NCBI RefSeq assembly: GCF_910591885.1
Contig: NC_063285.1
Location: forward strand, 9,395,395 to 9,459,394
Source: Bombus terrestris
Taxonomy: Eukaryota; Arthropoda; Insecta; Hymenoptera; Apidae
Direction of reading: 5' to 3'
DNA: 64,000 bases
The notes under the pieces were generated by a model that searched no databases, was not told the origin of the DNA, and worked only from the letters and a program-made list of their open reading frames with translations. Below are positions 59,265 to 64,000 of the stretch, one piece after another (within the stretch, counting starts at the first letter, position 1; every line of letters begins with the position of its first letter). The translations under genes and the position numbers were made by a program.

Positions 59265-62200
59265 GTAGAAGCTGCAGCAGGTGGCTAAGAGAAAGTATTG
59301 TTTGAGATACCAATTTCTTATGGAAATACAAATATGCGAAGAGCGCTTTAAGGAAACACCGTAAGCGCTGAGAAAGAAGTTTCTTGGGGCAAAAGGGAAG
59401 CTTATGCATTAACGTTGCAAAGAAAACTCAGTTTCGCTTGTTGGATGTCACAGACAAAGGCCAAGAAACAATTAATTAATATTTAGTGGCATTTATTGGA
59501 TTCAAGTATTGTTAATAACTATTTAGAAAGGAAGATTGCACTTCAATTCTAGTCTGCGGTATTTTCATTAGTATGCGGAATATTTTCTACTAATATTCGC
59601 TAGGGAGTGTCTGTCATCTAATCTATGCAAATTAGAATCACATTGTCACCATTTAGAATATAGCTGGTTCAATGCCTTCCTTAGTAACAACTAATACATA
59701 TAGACAATATTTTAATAGAAACTTAAAAACCAAAGATTATCAGCTAAATTGTAAAAGACAATGTTTTGCTCACTGCTAAATGCTTCACTATATAACCAAT
59801 AGTTTTCTACTTCTAATCTCCTATTTCAAAAGTGGCTTTCTGAAAGACTTATCTTTCTTAGTTTATTTATCTTTATTACTCTTCTAGTACATTAAACATG
59901 TGTAGATAATTTTTAGTGCGAAGCTAATCTCATCTTTTAATTTTCCTTTTGTAAATATTGCAATACAGTTAAATGTACAGTTAAAGCATCTCCGAAAGTG
60001 AATTTCCTCGAAAAGGTATCGAATTCTCGCGAGAGCTTGAACAAAATTGGGGAGAGTTGAATGGTAAATGGAAAAGTTAGCACATGACGAACTAGATCGG
60101 AATTTAGATCGTTCACTTTGGCAAATCGATTAACAAAAATAGTTCTGTAATGCTACGCAATCTCATCTGGAGTCAGTTAACTGTACAGGCCGAGTCACTT
60201 GATACTGCTTTATCGTACTCGACGACATAATCTTCTCGACGATATCGAGAACATTTAGCGAAACTGGAAAAAGAATCTTGACGATTCGAGGCTTCTTCAA
60301 CTCGTGCTGTAGAATTTCAAGAGGACTTCGATACGCGTATCGGGGATCTTGTTTCATAGCAAAAAAAAAAAAAAACGGAACAAGCGTTCGACGGACCCTT
60401 TCTCGTTCTCTTTACTTTCAAAAATCTGCGATTACGTTGATCTACTTGAGAAAGAAACGACTGTTGTGAAAGAGTACGATTTTCGAGAAATACACAGCTT
60501 AAAATTCTGAACTGTAGAAAAATATTGTTGGAAACTCTGTGACATTTCGAAGAAAGCTAAATCCTATTTTATCTTCTCTTTGGTCACAGCTTGAAACACT
60601 GTTTCGTATTTATTTAATGCACAATCTTTTGTTTTATTAAACCAACGTTCCATCAATACATTCCATTTGCAATTTTTCAGTTAATTTACAGTATCGAATT
60701 CTGCTTTTTTAACATTGTGATTGCAAAAGGAAATTTCAAAAATTGAACACATTTTCTATTACTATCTCTTCTTTTACCTAGATCTTACAATTTTATGAAG
60801 TTTGAAGAAATCGGGGAATTTATAACATATTAAAATATTATTTTCCTAAATATACAAAATTTCCCTTTCCTTCATGAAACAACAGATACTTACATTCCAT
60901 GCAATAATGTTGCATTTATGTAACTTGTAAATACATCTTCTTTTTGTAAATTTCACATGTAATTTACTATCTAATTTAGAAAAAAATCCTATTCCTAAAA
61001 GTATATCTATACTTTTATTACTTTCCAGTTCTCATTTCTAAAGGATTACCTAACTCCATTAGTAATAAAAGGGATGATTGATGCGACTGGAATATCGATG
61101 TGAATGTCGATATAAATACATAATTTATAACATGGAAGAACCGAATATTATTTCATCCCAATTCGGAGGAATACAGGCCAGAGTTGGATTAAGGTCCTCT
61201 GATAGTTATGTACGTACGTAATCGCCTTAAAACATGATGTAAGAGTTGCAATTAGCCACAGCAGCAACAGCAGCAATCACATTGGTAAACAAGGTCTCAG
61301 CCTTCTAAATTCTAAAACAATACGTCTTAGTTTCAATTAATAACATTAAACTTTACAAAGTCCGTAAGTACTCCTTAGTGTAATAGTAGAAAACGTAATG
61401 AGGGAAATGTAATTTAATTTTTAATAAACACTCTCTTCGTGTTTATTACCGAGCCAATTGTTCTAATTTTCATTTCGTGCACTAATGACTCGTTATCATG
61501 AAACACCACAAGCTTACCAAGTCGAAGAAGTTTCATTCTTTTAGAAATATTCTGCACGATACGAAACTCGAAAGACACTTGAGTACACGTGAAACGATAA
61601 ACTTGCAAATATTCCTATTACAACAATAATTAAAACCAACAATCCTATATGAATCCAATTTCCTCCATAGAGAAATTACAAGCTGGAATGGAGAATCGGC
61701 GTCTGTTCGCTTCAAATGTTTTTCCCCCCAAACATGTTCCATTTCTGTTACTACGTAACAGTCGCTGCAGTATTGCCTGTCGCAAGTATCGACACTGTTA
61801 GTTAACCAATAGAGCAGGACGACTTTGGAATTCAATTTGCAGACTGGAATCGCACGAGTTTTTAAGTTGTACCGCGTACCAAAGTGGACACGTAATTTCC
61901 GTTGGATCGATTAACGGTACACAGCATTTTCAAGAGTGGATTAAAATCCATCGACCTATCGCGTAATATCGGTCGTTTTCTACAAAGTGGATGAAGATTC
62001 CCGTGACTACCTTTTGTATTTCACGGCTGTCGAACATCTTTATTGTCGCCGGGCGCACGGTCGCTTTTACATCAACGAGATATTAACGATCCCGAGAAAT
62101 GAGAGCCAATTGAAATTATGGCATAAGATAAATGGCGATGTATCTCCGCATTTATCTGCAAACAAGTTGCATTGAGAATGCAACCGACGCGATAGACGCC

Positions 62201-64000
62201 TCGCCCGACGCTTAGAATTTTCTCTACGTTAGCAACCAGCTTATCTATGCCTAATCAATAACATAGAAATATAAACTATAAATAGACCGTGGAACAGTCA
62301 GCGAAACGACTATCGCACTAGTCAGTTAAAAATTTAAAAATAACGGAAATAATTCGACCTCTACTTCTGCGATTATTTTTTCTCAAAGTACATAACAATC
62401 AACAAAGAGTTTGAATAACCTTTAGAAATGTTGTGGTATAATCGTCGAACAAGGTCAACGAAAATCACAATCGAAGGATACTAAATATCAGGTTAAAATG
62501 ATAATAATTTTGCTGCGCATCGTGCAAAACGATAATTTATAAAAAGCATTCTCGCATAATGTACGATATAAGATAAATATTAGAAAAAGCGAAATTAGTA
62601 AAAACCGAGTTGTCATTGTCGTTAGAAGCTGCCATCGATGAAATTAACATGTGAAATTTGCAAATAAAAATACGGGAATCTCTTGCATCTATATCGAGAA
62701 ATATCCATTAAAAGCGTTAAAAATGCGCACACAGAGCATCAAACTCATATTGATACCGGATCCATATTTATACGCATACGTTTTAATTCGATTTCCTAAA
62801 CGACAACGTTCGGTCAAACGTTTTTGTAGCCATCATGGAAACTTTTTCTCTGTGTTTATATTGACAACACTGTCCCCTATACACGCGTGTTTATGAAACT
62901 AACGCTGTAAAAATATAACGTCGCCAATGATACGTCTATGTTACATTACAAATGAAATTAAAAATCTATTTTAATCCAATGGAAACCCGCTAAGCCATGC
63001 TTGTACGTTGTACAAACGAATTTTTTGGCACTTCGTGTTTAACAGTTCGGAAATTTTGTGAAAGTATTGGGCGAATTGTAGTCTGTTTGCTATTTTTCAG
63101 ATACATACTTTTTGCGTACACTATCTCCTCTGTGTATCGTCAATTCTAACGGATTTAACATTAGTTGAACTGAATAGCGGAAAATATATCCATAAAATGA
63201 AAGGAATGAAGATATTAACAAATATATGTAATATGGAACGTCATATTACTAATATTCAAGACACAATATTAATATATATTTAAATGTCATAAAAAAGAAA
63301 CAGTTCTATATACAATACAATTTAAACAAATTTTTAATTATTGTGTACTAAATCACAATTGATAAGTTGAGATTAAAATGATTATATCCTCATCTGAAGC
63401 GATTTTATAGTTGTTACTTGTTAATATACCTTAAATTTTAGGTACATTTTAAATATGGTACACAAAATTTAAGTTGCAAAGAACAATAATAATAGCAAAG
63501 AACAATAAAAATTCAATATTTCAATAACATCTCTTACAATCATAATTAAATATTTTTCAAAATGGCGTACGAGTGTTACATATAGGACCGCCACGCAATA
63601 ATTTACCTTTTATGATCTAATAATTTTTCATCAAATAATAATAATCAAGTCAAATAATAATAATAATAAGAAAAATAACCAAATAACTTGCAATTAATAA
63701 AATATCATTTGTTTTATCATCGAACTTGTATTACAGAGAATATATTAATACTGAAAACTTTGGTAACTTGCAAAATTTCACTAATGTAAGATGGCCTGGT
63801 ATACGATTCCATTAGCTTACAATCTATGGTTTCATCGAACTCAAAATAACCTTATCCTATCAATTATGATTTAAAAAGATAAAATCATTGTTATAACTCA
63901 CATAAATCCAATGATTACGACTTCTTTCCAACGATGACCATTGTTTGAAGCACCGAGTCACCATAAATCGTAAATACCAGTCTATTACAATCAGCGTATA
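59265..64000. other. AT-rich intron DNA to the window end
   Basis: No gene, transposon end or tandem repeat recognised except a poly-A run at about 60361-60375 and an AAT-rich microsatellite at 63634-63669. Open frames are 100 codons or fewer and unremarkable. Confidence 0.45.
63634..63669. repeat. AAT-rich microsatellite
   Basis: Two runs of AAT/ATA units separated by ATCAAGTCA. Confidence 0.85.

Larger units (their letters stand above)
7601..64000 (+). other. Nrx-1 first large intron (5' part), running off the window
   Basis: The intron starts at the GT donor 7601 (AAGGTAAAT). No further neurexin LNS or EGF coding sequence was recognised in the remaining 56.4 kb on the + strand, and no other conserved gene on either strand. 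Short open frames are abundant, but they overlap in several frames and carry no domain signature. The stretch is mostly AT-rich with several GC-richer islets. It holds the piggyBac, mariner and satellite features listed separately. That the whole stretch is one intron is an inference: a short alternative exon, a downstream promoter or a nested gene could be missed. Confidence 0.75.

Overview
The window looks like the 5' end of an insect neuronal gene followed by tens of kilobases of transposon-rich intron. The one secure protein-coding feature is the first coding exon of alpha-neurexin (Nrx-1) on the + strand: an N-terminal signal peptide plus the first laminin-G/LNS domain, ending at a clean splice donor at 7601. 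Everything from 7601 to 64000 is best read as the first large intron of this gene. Mariner ends of the TTGGGTTGGCAACTAAGT type, which I associate with the mellifera subfamily known from bees, suggest a hymenopteran, probably a bee. The species cannot be fixed from the sequence. No rRNA, tRNA, CRISPR array or bacterial or viral gene cluster was seen.

Layout. 1-4400 is upstream DNA with a GC- and pyrimidine-rich islet (about 1400-2000), one mariner-type palindrome and one unrelated inverted repeat. 4400-6985 is GC- and CpG-rich and probably contains the Nrx-1 promoter and 5' leader, including a four-codon uORF. 6986-7600 is the coding exon.

The intron carries five repeat systems. (i) Very short palindromic mariner derivatives (about 36-76 bp) occur at eight intronic sites plus one upstream, and three to four more copies are built into a tandem array at 12.1-13.05 kb. 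(ii) A second, AT-rich mariner-like MITE family (about 210-225 bp) lies at 46.5, 52.4 and 58.0 kb, with a fragment at 48.1 kb. (iii) piggyBac-like elements with TTAA target sites lie at 9981-10809, 18658-21354, 29077-29426, 53226-55948 and 56692-56987. (iv) A 3.5-kb satellite of about 31 monomers of 114 bp, with higher-order structure, lies at 24384-27887. (v) A candidate retroposed sequence with an A-tail and a 13-bp target duplication lies near 34.25-34.56 kb.

The most unusual structure is the pair of piggyBac arrays at 18.7-21.5 kb and 53.2-55.9 kb. Each has three tandem ~805-bp units, and the units contain the same 117-bp spacer. At the first locus that spacer is the DNA immediately beyond the element's right end. 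The first array therefore appears to have arisen by a tandem duplication joined at a GTGGT microhomology. The second array carries the first locus's flanking DNA inside it but keeps its own diverged outer ends, which suggests sequence transfer between the two loci. No array copy encodes an intact transposase.

Functionally, the only gene product is the presynaptic adhesion protein neurexin. The other features are neutral or regulatory candidates inside its pre-mRNA. The hairpin-forming mariner palindromes would be transcribed within the neurexin intron and are plausible double-stranded RNA substrates.
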